A stretch of 64,000 nt of DNA from Klenkia brasiliensis (GTDB lineage: Bacteria; Actinomycetota; Actinomycetes; Mycobacteriales; Geodermatophilaceae). Shown here piece by piece: positions 27,830 through 36,269 of the stretch; the stretch's first letter is position 1, and every line of letters begins with the position of its first letter. The notes below the pieces were generated by a model. The model ran no database searches. It saw only the letters and a list, made by a program, of their open reading frames with translations, and was not told where the DNA came from. The stretch is taken from positions 1 to 64,000 of the forward strand of contig NZ_FNCF01000009.1 in assembly GCF_900100695.1 (NCBI RefSeq). The letters are read 5' to 3'. The translations under genes and the position numbers were made by a program.

Positions 27830-30800
27830 CAGCCGCGCAGCCGCAGGCCCCGCGGGGTCGCGCTGAACCCGGCTGCCTGCAGGGCCGCCGACAGCGGGGT
27901 GGACTCGTGCACCGAGGCGCCGTCGGCCTTCTGCACCGTCATTCGGCCCAGCGCCCCCGCGGCGGCGGCGTTGGACAACGCGGTGGCGGCCTCCTTCAGC
28001 GCCACCTCGTCCTCGGTCCAGGACAGCAGCGTCTTCCCGCCCCGCTCGACGTAGAGCACCAGCTCGCCGTCCACGAGCACGACCAGCGCACCGGCCTTGC
28101 GCCCGGCCCGGTGCCCGGTGGCGCCGCGCTTCTTCGCCGTGCCGCCGCCGGGTCCGCCGCCGGGTCCGCCGCCGGGGCCGTCGCCCTCGCCCAGGTCGAC
28201 GGCGTCCTCGGCGGGCTCGGCGCCGGGACGCTCGGGCCAGGGCAGTGCGGCGCCGTAGACGTTGGCCGGGTCGGTGGCGGCGAGCACCACCGCGGGGGTG
28301 GGCGTGCGGTCGGGGCTGGCGAAGCTGCGCAGCCGGTCGATGGAGCCGGGTGTGCCGAACTGGGCGGCGCCCAGCGTCTCGACGAAGTAGCCCCGGCGGG
28401 CCCGGCCGTTCTCCTCGTAGGCCCGCAGGATCGGGTAGACCGCGGAGAACCCGCCCAGCACCTGCTCGGCCATCACGGCGCCGCGGGTCAGCACGCCGTG
28501 CCGCTCCAGCAGGGACTCAGTGCGGGCGTTGTTCCGCTTGGTCGCGTTGGTCTCCAGCTCCGGCAGCGCCGACCAGCGGCCGGCCACCATCGGCGGCCCG
28601 GTGCGGGTGGGCATGGCCGGTCGCCCCACCCGGGTGCGGCCGTACCGGGTGCGGTCCAGGCGGGCGCGGGGGGCGGGCGCGGTCTTCTTGTGCGCGCCAC
28701 CGCCGGCCAGCCGGGCGCGCAGCGGGGCCAGCGTGTCGTTGGTCAGGCGGCCGGACCAGACCAGGTCCCAGACCGTCTCGGCGAAGGCCTGGTCGTCGGT
28801 GGCCCCGACGAGGTCGGACAGCCCGCGGAAGAACAGGGCGCGGCCCCCGGCCAGCTCCTCGAGCACCTGCTGGGCCACCCCGCCCTCGTCCTGGGCGCCC
28901 AGCGGCGGGTCGGGCAGCAGCAGCGGCGCCAGGTCGGCCGGGACCAGGGTGATCCAGCCGTCGCCGCCGGCCAGGCCGCCGGCGCCGGCCCACAGCACCT
29001 CGCCGGCGCTGGTCAGCTCGTCGAGCATGCCCGGCTGGTAGCCCTGCACCCGCGACGGCAGCACCAGCGTCTCCAGCGCCGACGCGGGCACCAGCGCACC
29101 GGCCAGCTGCTCGACGACGGCCAGCACGCCGTCCACGCCGCGCATCCGGCTGCCCACCGACTGCCAGGACGGCGTGTAGCGGGCCAGCGTGGTCGTGGGG
29201 ACCGGCTCGACCTCCTGGCGCAGCTTGGCCAGCGACCGGCGGCGGATGGAGCGCAGCACGTCGGCGTCGCACCACTCCTGGCCGACGCCACCGGGCCGGA
29301 ACTCGCCGGTCACCACCCGGCCGGCGGCCACCAGCCGGGCGATGGTCGTGGTCACCACCGCGACGCCCAGGCCCAGCCGGTCGGCGGCCTCGCTGGGCAC
29401 GAAGGGCCCGTGCGTGCGGGCGTAGCGGCTGACCAGGTCGCCCAGGGGGTCGGCCACGGGCTCGGTGAACACCTCGGGCACACCCACCGGCAGCGCGGTG
29501 CCCAGCGCGTCCCGCAGGCGGCCGGCGTCCTCGATGGCCACGTAGCGGTCCTGGCCCGCGATGCGCACCTGCAGGGCCCGCCGGGAGGCGACGAGCTCGT
29601 CGAGCCAGTCCTGCGGCACGCCGCGGGCGGCCGCCTCGGCCGCGCTCAGGTCACCGACCACCCGCAGCAGGTCGGCGGCGCCGTCGACGTCCCGGGGGTG
29701 CCGGTCGGCGGGCAGCCGCTGCAGCTCGGCCTCGATCTCGCCGAGTGCGTCGCCGTCGAGCAGCTCGCGCAGCTCGGACCGGCCCAGCAGCTCGGCCAGC
29801 AGCCCGGTGTCCAGGGCGAGGGCCTGGGCCCGCCGCTCGGCGAGCGGGGCGTCGCCCTCGTAGATGAACTGGCCGACGTAGCCGAACAGCAGCGACTGCG
29901 CGAACGGGGAGGCGGTCGGGGTCTGCACGTCGGCCACCCGCACCCGCCGCGACCGGACGTCGCTCATCAGCTCGACCAGGCCGGGCACGTCGTAGACGTC
30001 CTGCAGCACCTCCCGGACCGCCTCGAGGGTGATGGGGAAGCCGGAGAACTCGCTGGCCACGCTGAGCAGCTGCGCGGCCCGCTGGCGCTGCTGCCACAGC
30101 GGGGTGCGCCGGCGCGGGTCGCGGCGGGGGAGCAGCAGGGCCCGCGCGGCGCACTCGCGGAACCGGCTGGCGAACAGCGCGGAGTTGCCGACCTCCGCGG
30201 TCACCTCCCGCTCCACGTCGTCGGGGTCGAGGATCGCGAGGTCGGCCTCCGGCGGCTCGCCGGTGGTGTCGGGCAGCCGCAGCACGATGCCGTCGTCGGC
30301 GTGCATGGAGGCGACGTCGACGCCGTACCGCTCGCGCAGCCGGGCCGCCAGCACCAGCGCCCAGGGGGCGTTGACCTGGGCGCCGAAGGGGGAGTGCACG
30401 ACCAGCCGCCAGTCGCCCAGCTCGTCGCGGAAGCGCTCGACCAGCAAGGTCCGGTCGTCGGGCAGGTGCCCGGTCGCGGCCTTCTGCTCGGCCAGGTAGG
30501 CCTGCAGGTTCGCCGCGCCCCACTCGTCGAGGCCGGCCGCACGCGCCCGCTCCAGGCCGTCCTCGGGGGTGGCGCCGCCGACCTCGCGCAGGAACGCGCC
30601 CAGCGCCCGGCCGAGCTCCAGCGGACGGCCGAGGGTGTCGCCGTGCCAGAACGGCATCTTCCCGGGCTGGCCGGGGGCCGGGGTGACCAGCACCCGGTCG
30701 TGGGTGATCTCCTCGATCCGCCACGAGGAGGAGCCGAGCAGGAAGACGTCGCCCACGCGGGACTCGTAGACCATCTCCTCGTCGAGCTCACCGACCCGCC

Positions 30801-32481
30801 GGCCGCCGGTCTCGCCGCCGCCGGAGACGATGAAGACGCCGAACAGCCCCCGGTCGGGGATGGTGCCGCCGCTGGTGACCGCCAGCCGCTGCGCGCCCTG
30901 CCGGGCGGTGAGGGTGTCGGTGACCCGGTCCCAGGTCAGCCGGGGCCGCAGCTCCGCGAAGGCGTCGGAGGGGTAGCGGCCGGCGAGCATGTCCAGCACG
31001 GCGTGCAGCGCGGAGTCCGGCAGCGAGGCGAACGCGGCCGAGCGGCGCAGCACGCCGGCCACCTCGTCGACGGTCTTGGGCTCCTCGGCGACGATGGCCA
31101 CGATCTGCTGGGCCAGCACGTCGAGGGGGTTGCGCAGGTAGCGGATGGACTCGATCTGGCCGGCCTTCATCCGCTCGGCCACCACCGCCGACTGCACGAG
31201 GTCGCCGCGGAACTTCGGGAACAGCACGCCGCGGCTGACCGCGCCCACCTGGTGCCCGGCCCGGCCCACCCGCTGCAGGCCGGCCGCGACGTTGGGCGGG
31301 GACTCCACCTGCACCACCAGGTCGACCGCGCCCATGTCGATGCCCAGCTCCAACGACGACGTGGCGACGACGGCCGGGAGCTGCCCGGACTTCAACGCCT
31401 CCTCGACCACCGCGCGCTGCTCGCGGGACACCGAGCCGTGGTGCGCACTGGCCACGGGCTTGGCGTCAGCCGGCAGGCCCCCGCCGCCGCCGGCCTGGGC
31501 CATCAGCTGCGCCGCGTCGGCGCCGGCCGGGACGGTCTCGCCGGTGGCCCGCTCGTAGGCGAGCTCGTTGAGCCGGCTGGTCAACCGCTCGGCCAGCCGG
31601 CGGGAGTTGGCGAACACGATGGTGGAGCGGTGCGCCTCGATGAGGTCGAGCACGCGCTCCTCGACGGCCGGCCAGATGGAGGACCGGGGCTGGGACCCCG
31701 ATGCCGACCCCTCGAGCTCGCCGGTGGGCTGGCCGAGGGTGGACATGTCCTCGACCGGGACCACGACCGACAGATCCCACTTCTTCTGCGACGGCGGCGC
31801 GACGACCTGCACCGGCCGGCCACCGGCCAAGAAGGTGGACACCTCGTCGATGGGGCGGACCGTCGCCGAGAGCCCGACCCGCTGCGCCGGCCGGTCGAGC
31901 AGGGTGTCGAGCCGGTCGAGGGAGACCGCGAGGTGGGCCCCGCGCTTGCTGCCGCAGACGGCGTGCACCTCGTCGATGATCACCGTCTCGACGCCGCGCA
32001 GCGCCTCCCGGGCCTGGCTGGTCAGCAGCAGGAAAAGCGACTCGGGCGTGGTGATGAGGATGTCGGTGGGCCGGCGGGCGAAGGCCCGGCGCTCGTCGGC
32101 CGGGGTGTCGCCGGAGCGGGTCGACACGCTGATCTCCGGGCGGGGCAGACCCAGCCGGGCGGCGGCCTGGCCGATGCCGGCCAGCGGGGCCCGCAGGTTG
32201 CGCTCGACGTCGACGGCCAGCGCCTTGAGCGGGGACACGTAGAGCACCCGGCAGCGCTTCTGCTCGTCCTCGGGCTGGGTGCTGGCCAGCCGGTCCAGCG
32301 ACCAGAGGAACGCGGCCAGCGTCTTGCCCGACCCCGTCGGGGCGACGACCAGGGCGTGCTCGCCGCTGCTGATCGCCGTCCAGGCGCCCTCCTGGGCCGG
32401 GGTGGGCGCGTCGAACGCCCCGGTGAACCAGGCCCGGGTGGGCTCGGTGAACCGGTCGATCGCGGACGGGGCAGCGGGCAC
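27829..32481 (-). CDS. lhr: Lhr-type ATP-dependent helicase
   Basis: A 1550-aa superfamily 2 helicase of the long Lhr type, an ssDNA-dependent 3'-5' translocase linked to DNA repair. The Q-motif region is FDAPTPAQ, Walker A APTGSGKT lies at 47-54, the DEVH box is in VIIDEVHAV, and motif VI reads QRVGRAGHQ. The winged-helix domain and the large Lhr C-terminal domain follow. A Gly/Pro-repeat linker (GDGPGGGPGGGPGGG) lies about 100 residues before the end. GTG 32481 is chosen because homology begins there. It pairs with nei2 as in mycobacteria. Confidence 0.94.
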   Translation of the reverse strand: MPAAPSAIDRFTEPTRAWFTGAFDAPTPAQEGAWTAISSGEHALVVAPTGSGKTLAAFLWSLDRLASTQPEDEQKRCRVLYVSPLKALAVDVERNLRAPLAGIGQAAARLGLPRPEISVSTRSGDTPADERRAFARRPTDILITTPESLFLLLTSQAREALRGVETVIIDEVHAVCGSKRGAHLAVSLDRLDTLLDRPAQRVGLSATVRPIDEVSTFLAGGRPVQVVAPPSQKKWDLSVVVPVEDMSTLGQPTGELEGSASGSQPRSSIWPAVEERVLDLIEAHRSTIVFANSRRLAERLTSRLNELAYERATGETVPAGADAAQLMAQAGGGGGLPADAKPVASAHHGSVSREQRAVVEEALKSGQLPAVVATSSLELGIDMGAVDLVVQVESPPNVAAGLQRVGRAGHQVGAVSRGVLFPKFRGDLVQSAVVAERMKAGQIESIRYLRNPLDVLAQQIVAIVAEEPKTVDEVAGVLRRSAAFASLPDSALHAVLDMLAGRYPSDAFAELRPRLTWDRVTDTLTARQGAQRLAVTSGGTIPDRGLFGVFIVSGGGETGGRRVGELDEEMVYESRVGDVFLLGSSSWRIEEITHDRVLVTPAPGQPGKMPFWHGDTLGRPLELGRALGAFLREVGGATPEDGLERARAAGLDEWGAANLQAYLAEQKAATGHLPDDRTLLVERFRDELGDWRLVVHSPFGAQVNAPWALVLAARLRERYGVDVASMHADDGIVLRLPDTTGEPPEADLAILDPDDVEREVTAEVGNSALFASRFRECAARALLLPRRDPRRRTPLWQQRQRAAQLLSVASEFSGFPITLEAVREVLQDVYDVPGLVELMSDVRSRRVRVADVQTPTASPFAQSLLFGYVGQFIYEGDAPLAERRAQALALDTGLLAELLGRSELRELLDGDALGEIEAELQRLPADRHPRDVDGAADLLRVVGDLSAAEAAARGVPQDWLDELVASRRALQVRIAGQDRYVAIEDAGRLRDALGTALPVGVPEVFTEPVADPLGDLVSRYARTHGPFVPSEAADRLGLGVAVVTTTIARLVAAGRVVTGEFRPGGVGQEWCDADVLRSIRRRSLAKLRQEVEPVPTTTLARYTPSWQSVGSRMRGVDGVLAVVEQLAGALVPASALETLVLPSRVQGYQPGMLDELTSAGEVLWAGAGGLAGGDGWITLVPADLAPLLLPDPPLGAQDEGGVAQQVLEELAGGRALFFRGLSDLVGATDDQAFAETVWDLVWSGRLTNDTLAPLRARLAGGGAHKKTAPAPRARLDRTRYGRTRVGRPAMPTRTGPPMVAGRWSALPELETNATKRNNARTESLLERHGVLTRGAVMAEQVLGGFSAVYPILRAYEENGRARRGYFVETLGAAQFGTPGSIDRLRSFASPDRTPTPAVVLAATDPANVYGAALPWPERPGAEPAEDAVDLGEGDGPGGGPGGGPGGGTAKKRGATGHRAGRKAGALVVLVDGELVLYVERGGKTLLSWTEDEVALKEAATALSNAAAAGALGRMTVQKADGASVHESTPLSAALQAAGFSATPRGLRLRG

Positions 32482-32568
32482 GGGACGAGTGTCCCCAGGG
32501 GGTACGACATTTACGCAGAACGGGTTCGGGGACTGGGAACAGTCAGCGCTGTCTGCCACAGTCGGGCC

Positions 32569-33714
32569 ATGCGCTCCCACCTGTACGAGGCCGACCACGA
32601 GGACTTCCGCGCCAGCGTGCGCACGTTCGTGGAGAAGGAGATCGCCCCCTTCCACGCCCAGTGGGAGAAGGACTCGATCGTGCCGCGCGAGCTGTGGACC
32701 GCCGGCGGCGCGCAGGGCTTCCTCGGCATCGACCAGGACGAGCGGTACGGCGGCGGGGGAGTGCGCGACTTCCGCTACCAGGCCGTGCTGAGCGAGGAGA
32801 TGGCCCGGGTCGGTGCCTCCGGCGTGGGCTTCGGCCTGCACAACGACGTCGTCAGCCCCTACCTGCGCGACCTGGCCACCGAGGAGCAGAAGCAGCGCTG
32901 GGTGCCGGGTTTCTGCAGCGGGGAGACCATCACCGCCATCGCGATGACCGAGCCGGGCACCGGCAGCGACCTGCAGGGCATCACCACCACGGCCCGCCGC
33001 GACGGCGACGGGTGGGTGCTCAACGGCTCCAAGACCTTCATCACCAACGGCATCAACGCCGACCTGGTCATCGTGGTCGCCCGGACCGACCCCGAGGCCC
33101 CGGCGTCGAAGGGCACCAGCCTGCTGGTCGTCGAGCGCGGCATGTCCGGCTTCGAGCGCGGCCGCAACCTGGAGAAGGTGGGGCTCAAGGCGCAGGACAC
33201 CGCCGAGCTGTTCTTCACCGACGTCCGGGTGCCGGCCGAGAACGTGCTCGGCACGGTCGACCGGGGCTTCCTGCACCTGATGGAGAACCTGCCGCAGGAG
33301 CGGCTGAGCATCGCGATCGGCGCGGTGGCCGCCGTGGAGACGGTGCTGGCGCAGACCGTGGAGTACGTGACCAGCCGGACGGCGTTCGGGCGGCCCGTCG
33401 GCAGCTTCCAGAACAGCCGGTTCGTCCTCGCCGAGCTGCAGACCGAGGCGACCATCGCGCGGGTGTTCGTCGACGAGTGCATCCGGCAGCTGGACGCCGG
33501 CACGCTGACCGCCGTGGACGCCGCCCAGGCCAAGTGGTGGTGCTCGGACCTGCAGAACCGGGTCGCCGACAGGTGCCTGCAGCTGCACGGCGGCTACGGC
33601 TACATGGACGAGTACCCGGTCTCGAAGGCCTGGCGCGACGCGCGGGTGCAGAGCATCTACGGCGGTACGAACGAGATCATGAAGGAGATCATCGGACGGT
33701 CGATGGGGTTGTGA
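32569..33714 (+). CDS. acyl-CoA dehydrogenase
   Basis: A 381-aa FAD enzyme that makes the alpha-beta double bond of acyl-CoA in fatty-acid or branched-chain breakdown. Signatures are ITAIAMTEPGTGSDLQGI (FAD and substrate binding), RTAFGRPVGSFQ, LQLHGGYGYMDEYPV and IYGGTNEIMKEIIGRSM, where the Glu of GTNEI is the catalytic base in this class. Chain length specificity is not visible. ATG 32569 follows CACAGT by 6 nt. It is divergent from lhr with 87 bp between. Confidence 0.93.
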   Translation: MRSHLYEADHEDFRASVRTFVEKEIAPFHAQWEKDSIVPRELWTAGGAQGFLGIDQDERYGGGGVRDFRYQAVLSEEMARVGASGVGFGLHNDVVSPYLRDLATEEQKQRWVPGFCSGETITAIAMTEPGTGSDLQGITTTARRDGDGWVLNGSKTFITNGINADLVIVVARTDPEAPASKGTSLLVVERGMSGFERGRNLEKVGLKAQDTAELFFTDVRVPAENVLGTVDRGFLHLMENLPQERLSIAIGAVAAVETVLAQTVEYVTSRTAFGRPVGSFQNSRFVLAELQTEATIARVFVDECIRQLDAGTLTAVDAAQAKWWCSDLQNRVADRCLQLHGGYGYMDEYPVSKAWRDARVQSIYGGTNEIMKEIIGRSMGL

Positions 33715-33742
33715 GCGACCTGTCCGGGGGAAGCACCCGGGC

Positions 33743-34426
33743 ATGCAGCTGACCGACGCCGAGGCGATCGAGGAGTGGACGCGGGCGCAGGCCAGGGTGG
33801 TGGAGCTGGTCGAGGGCATCCCGGCCGCCGACGCGGCCCGGCGGGTGCCCGCGTGCCCGGACTGGTCGGTGCACGACCTGCTCGCGCACGTGGTGGGCTA
33901 CTCGACCGATGCCCTGGCCGACCGCGAGGACGACGACCACGGCGCCGCGTGGACGCAGGCGCAGGTCGACGCGCGCGCCGGGCGGGGCATCGCGCCGCTG
34001 GTCGCCGAGTGGCGGGGCAACACCGAGCCGCTGCGGGCCTGGATGGCCGAGCACGGGGTGCGACCGCTGAACGACGTGGTCATCCACGAACAGGACCTGC
34101 GGGGTGCCCTCGGCGTCCCCGGCGCCCACGACACGGCGGCCCTGGCGGTGGTGCGCGACCGGTTCGCCGGGCGGGTCGCCGACGCCGCCGCCCGCGCGGG
34201 GTTGCCGCCACTGCGGATGGAGGGCGGGTCGTGGAGCCACGGACCGGCCGACGCCGCCGTCGTCGTCGCGGCGTCGGACTTCGACCTGGCCCGGTCCGTG
34301 CAGGCCCGCCGGTCGGCCGACCAGCTGCGGTCCTGGACGGTCCGCGGGGACGTCGGGCCCTACCTGGACTGCTTCGCCACCCTGGGGCCGCTGCCGGAGC
34401 GGGCGCTCACCGACGGCGCCACATGA
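33743..34426 (+). CDS. mycothiol-dependent maleylpyruvate isomerase-like protein
   Basis: A 227-aa protein of the DinB/MDMPI family (maleylpyruvate isomerase N-terminal domain). The N-terminal four-helix bundle has VPACPDWSVHDLLAHVVGY, with a candidate metal-binding His, and NDVVIHEQDLRGALG, the second conserved block. Family members use mycothiol as a cofactor in transfer or isomerase reactions, which fits an actinobacterium. The true substrate is unknown. It begins 28 bp after the acyl-CoA dehydrogenase gene. Confidence 0.85.
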   Translation: MQLTDAEAIEEWTRAQARVVELVEGIPAADAARRVPACPDWSVHDLLAHVVGYSTDALADREDDDHGAAWTQAQVDARAGRGIAPLVAEWRGNTEPLRAWMAEHGVRPLNDVVIHEQDLRGALGVPGAHDTAALAVVRDRFAGRVADAAARAGLPPLRMEGGSWSHGPADAAVVVAASDFDLARSVQARRSADQLRSWTVRGDVGPYLDCFATLGPLPERALTDGAT

Positions 34427-34508
34427 GCAGCAGCGAGACCGCGAGCAGGCAGGCGAGCGCGATCTGGCCGATGGTGTCCCAGGTCGCCGAGCCGGTGCTG
34501 GGGATCAT
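34407..34508 (-). CDS. 33-aa single-span membrane protein
   Basis: A short frame starting ATG at 34508. The peptide has a polar start (MIPSTGSATWDT), one hydrophobic helix (IGQIALACLLAVSLLLMW) and the positive-inside end RRR. A TACCGT -10 (34520-34515) sits 6 nt upstream, the same leaderless pattern as many genes here. It overlaps the end of the preceding plus-strand gene by 20 bp and is divergent from the DUF3046 gene. Small proteins of this size are rarely annotated. The function is unknown. Confidence 0.6.
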   Translation of the reverse strand: MIPSTGSATWDTIGQIALACLLAVSLLLMWRRR

Positions 34509-34541
34509 CCGGCCACGGTAGCCGCGGGTACCGTCGCCGGG

Positions 34542-34736
34542 GTGCGACTGCAGGAGTTCTGGGCCCGGGTGCGCGGGGAGTTCGGCGACGTCCGCGGCGA
34601 GGCGATCGCGCGCGACCACGTCTTCTCCGCCTTCGAGGGCCGCACCGCGGTGGGGGCACTGGACGCCGGGGTCCCCGTCCGCACGGTGTGGCTGGCGATC
34701 TGCGAGGAGTTCGACGTCCCGGCGCAGGTCCGCTGA
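34542..34736 (+). CDS. DUF3046 family protein
   Basis: A 64-aa protein of the DUF3046 family, which is found almost only upstream of recA in actinobacteria. The family pattern is clear: RLQEFWARVRGEFGD, ARDHVFSAFEGRTAVGALDA and G-VPVRTVWLAICEEFDVP. GTG 34542 lies 7 nt after the TACCGT -10 (34529-34534). No function is known. Here an NmrA/HxlR pair separates it from recA. Confidence 0.92.
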   Translation: MRLQEFWARVRGEFGDVRGEAIARDHVFSAFEGRTAVGALDAGVPVRTVWLAICEEFDVPAQVR

Positions 34737-34755
34737 CCCGCGCCGGGACGGTCGA

Positions 34756-35613
34756 TCACTTCCCGAGGACCAGTGCGACGTGCTCGGCGAGGGTGCGGGT
34801 CGGCCGGCCGGTGAGGGCGGAGATGCCGCCCTGGCCGGCGTCGAGCGCACCCGTGGAGATGTTGCCGTCCAGCACGGCCACGAAGCCCGCGGTGCCCTCG
34901 TCCAGGCCGGCGCCGCGCAGCGCCGCGACGTGCTCCTCGGCGGACAGGTCGCGGTAGGTCACCTCGCGGCCGGCCTGCCGGCCGACCTCGGCGGCCAGGT
35001 CGGCCAACGTGAAGGGGGCGTCCCCACCCAGCTCGACGACGCCCGGCTGCGGGTCGTCTGCGGTGAGGACGGCGACCGCCGCGGCGGCGAAGTCGGCGCG
35101 GGAGGCGGGGAATGCGCGGCCCTGCCCGGCGCTGCCGACGACCTCGCCGGCGGCCGCGGCCTGGCCGATCTGGGCGTCGTAGTTCTCCCAGTACCAGTTG
35201 TTGCGCAGCACGACGGCGGGCAGCCCGCTGGCCGCGATCGCCTGCTCGGTGGCGGCGTGCTCGGGGGCCAGCACCAGGTCGGTGGCGTCGGCCTTGGGCG
35301 CGGAGGTGTAGACGAGCAGGGCGACGCCGGCGGCCCGGGCCGCCTCGACGACGTTGGTGTGCTGCGCGACCCGCTGGCCCACCTCGCTGCCCGAGACCAG
35401 CAGCAGCCGGTCGGTGCCGGCCAGGGCCTGCTCCAGGGACGCCCGGTCGGTGTAGTCGGCGACGGCGACGCGGACGCCGCGGTCGGCCAGGTCCCCCGCG
35501 CGGGCCGCGTCGCGGACCAGTGCGGTGACCTCGGCGGCGGGGACGCCGGCGTCCAGCAGGCCGGTGACGACGAGCCGGCCCAGCTGGCCGGTGGCTCCGG
35601 TGACGGTGATCAT
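34756..35613 (-). CDS. NAD(P)-binding NmrA/QorB-like oxidoreductase
   Basis: A 285-aa atypical short-chain dehydrogenase of the NmrA/QorB type. The N-terminal dinucleotide motif TGATGQLGRLV (about residues 5-15) binds NAD(P). LLVSGSEVGQR and VLRNNWYWENY are typical of the QorB group (quinone reductase-like). GGAGGAGG precedes the ATG. It is divergent from an HxlR regulator, a pairing seen for redox or electrophile sensing. Confidence 0.88.
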   Translation of the reverse strand: MITVTGATGQLGRLVVTGLLDAGVPAAEVTALVRDAARAGDLADRGVRVAVADYTDRASLEQALAGTDRLLLVSGSEVGQRVAQHTNVVEAARAAGVALLVYTSAPKADATDLVLAPEHAATEQAIAASGLPAVVLRNNWYWENYDAQIGQAAAAGEVVGSAGQGRAFPASRADFAAAAVAVLTADDPQPGVVELGGDAPFTLADLAAEVGRQAGREVTYRDLSAEEHVAALRGAGLDEGTAGFVAVLDGNISTGALDAGQGGISALTGRPTRTLAEHVALVLGK

Positions 35614-35629
35614 GCTTCCTCCTCCGATG

Positions 35630-35650
35630 GCACTAACTCCTGGTTAGTGC
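35630..35650. promoter_or_regulatory. candidate HxlR operator
   Basis: GCACTAAC-tcctg-GTTAGTGC, a perfect 8-bp inverted repeat in the 63-bp gap between the NmrA-like gene and the HxlR gene. It is more AT-rich than its surroundings and lies next to the likely -35 region of the regulator. Confidence 0.65.
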
Positions 35651-35676
35651 TTTCGCGGAGAACGTACACTCGTCCT

Positions 35677-36084
35677 GTGGCAGAACGCGACGGTGCCCCC
35701 GCCGGGGAGCGGGACGAGGTGGAGTCCCTCGCCGCCGATGTCTTCAGCCGGGCCTGCACGTCGCGCGAGGCGCTCGAGCACGTCACCGGCAAGTGGTCCC
35801 TGCTGGCGCTGTCTGCGCTGCAGGAGGCGCCGCACCGGTTCGGCGAGCTGCGCCGCCGGGTGGACGGGGTCAGCGAGAAGATGCTGTCCCAGAGCCTGCA
35901 GACCCTCGAGCGGGACGGGTGGGTGCACCGCGAGGTGCGGTCCACCATCCCGCCGCACGTAGAGTACCGGCTCACCCCGGCCGGCGCCGAGCTCGCCCCC
36001 AAGCTGCTCGCCCTCATCGGTTTCGTGGAGGACCGGCTGCCCCAGGTGCACGCCGCCCGCGACCGGCACGACGCCGCGCACTGA
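35677..36084 (+). CDS. HxlR family transcriptional regulator
   Basis: A 135-aa winged-helix regulator. Residues of about 25-118 form the HxlR domain (ACTSREALEHVTGKWSLLAL, then FGELRRRVDGVSEKMLSQSL and PHVEYRLTPAG). The cysteine in ACTSREA is at the position used as a redox or electrophile sensor in several HxlR/YodB proteins. GTG 35677 is 6 nt after the TACACT -10 (35665-35670). It probably controls the divergent NmrA-like gene and itself through the inverted repeat at 35630-35650. Confidence 0.9.
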   Translation: MAERDGAPAGERDEVESLAADVFSRACTSREALEHVTGKWSLLALSALQEAPHRFGELRRRVDGVSEKMLSQSLQTLERDGWVHREVRSTIPPHVEYRLTPAGAELAPKLLALIGFVEDRLPQVHAARDRHDAAH

Positions 36085-36119
36085 CCGTCCCGCCGGATTC
36101 CCCCGGCGTGTTGCTGGCT

Positions 36120-36135
36120 TCGAACACGTGTTCGT
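36120..36135 (+). promoter_or_regulatory. LexA (SOS) box of recA
   Basis: TCGAACACGTGTTCGT differs from the actinobacterial consensus TCGAAC-N4-GTTCGA at one base. A TAGTGT hexamer at 36138-36143 lies just after it and could be the -10 of a LexA-controlled promoter. Confidence 0.85.
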
Positions 36136-36194
36136 CCTAGTGTTGCTGTCCACAGGCCCGGTCGGCATCCACAGATCCGGTCGGCCACCCATTT

Positions 36195-36217
36195 CTGTCG
36201 GACCCCCGTCCTACCGT
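36195..36217 (+). promoter_or_regulatory. RecA-NDp/PafBC-type promoter of recA
   Basis: CTGTCGGAC (36195-36203), exactly 8 nt, then TACCGT (36212-36217). This fits the mycobacterial LexA-independent damage promoter TTGTCRGTG-N8-TANNNT in layout, core and -10. Confidence 0.7.
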
Positions 36218-36269
36218 CGGCCCCGACGCAGACAGCGACGCACAGCGACGACCACAGAAGGTGGACACC

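Noticed and set aside
32466-32515. PafBC-type promoter before lhr (ATGTCGTAC-N8-GACACT on the minus strand)
   Set aside because: The spacing fits, but only TGTCG of the 9-mer matches and the -10 lacks TA. In DNA this GC-rich such a match is expected by chance.
27907-32568. A very long plus-strand frame upstream of the acyl-CoA dehydrogenase
   Set aside because: It is antisense to lhr, shows no family pattern, and the dehydrogenase homology starts at 32569.
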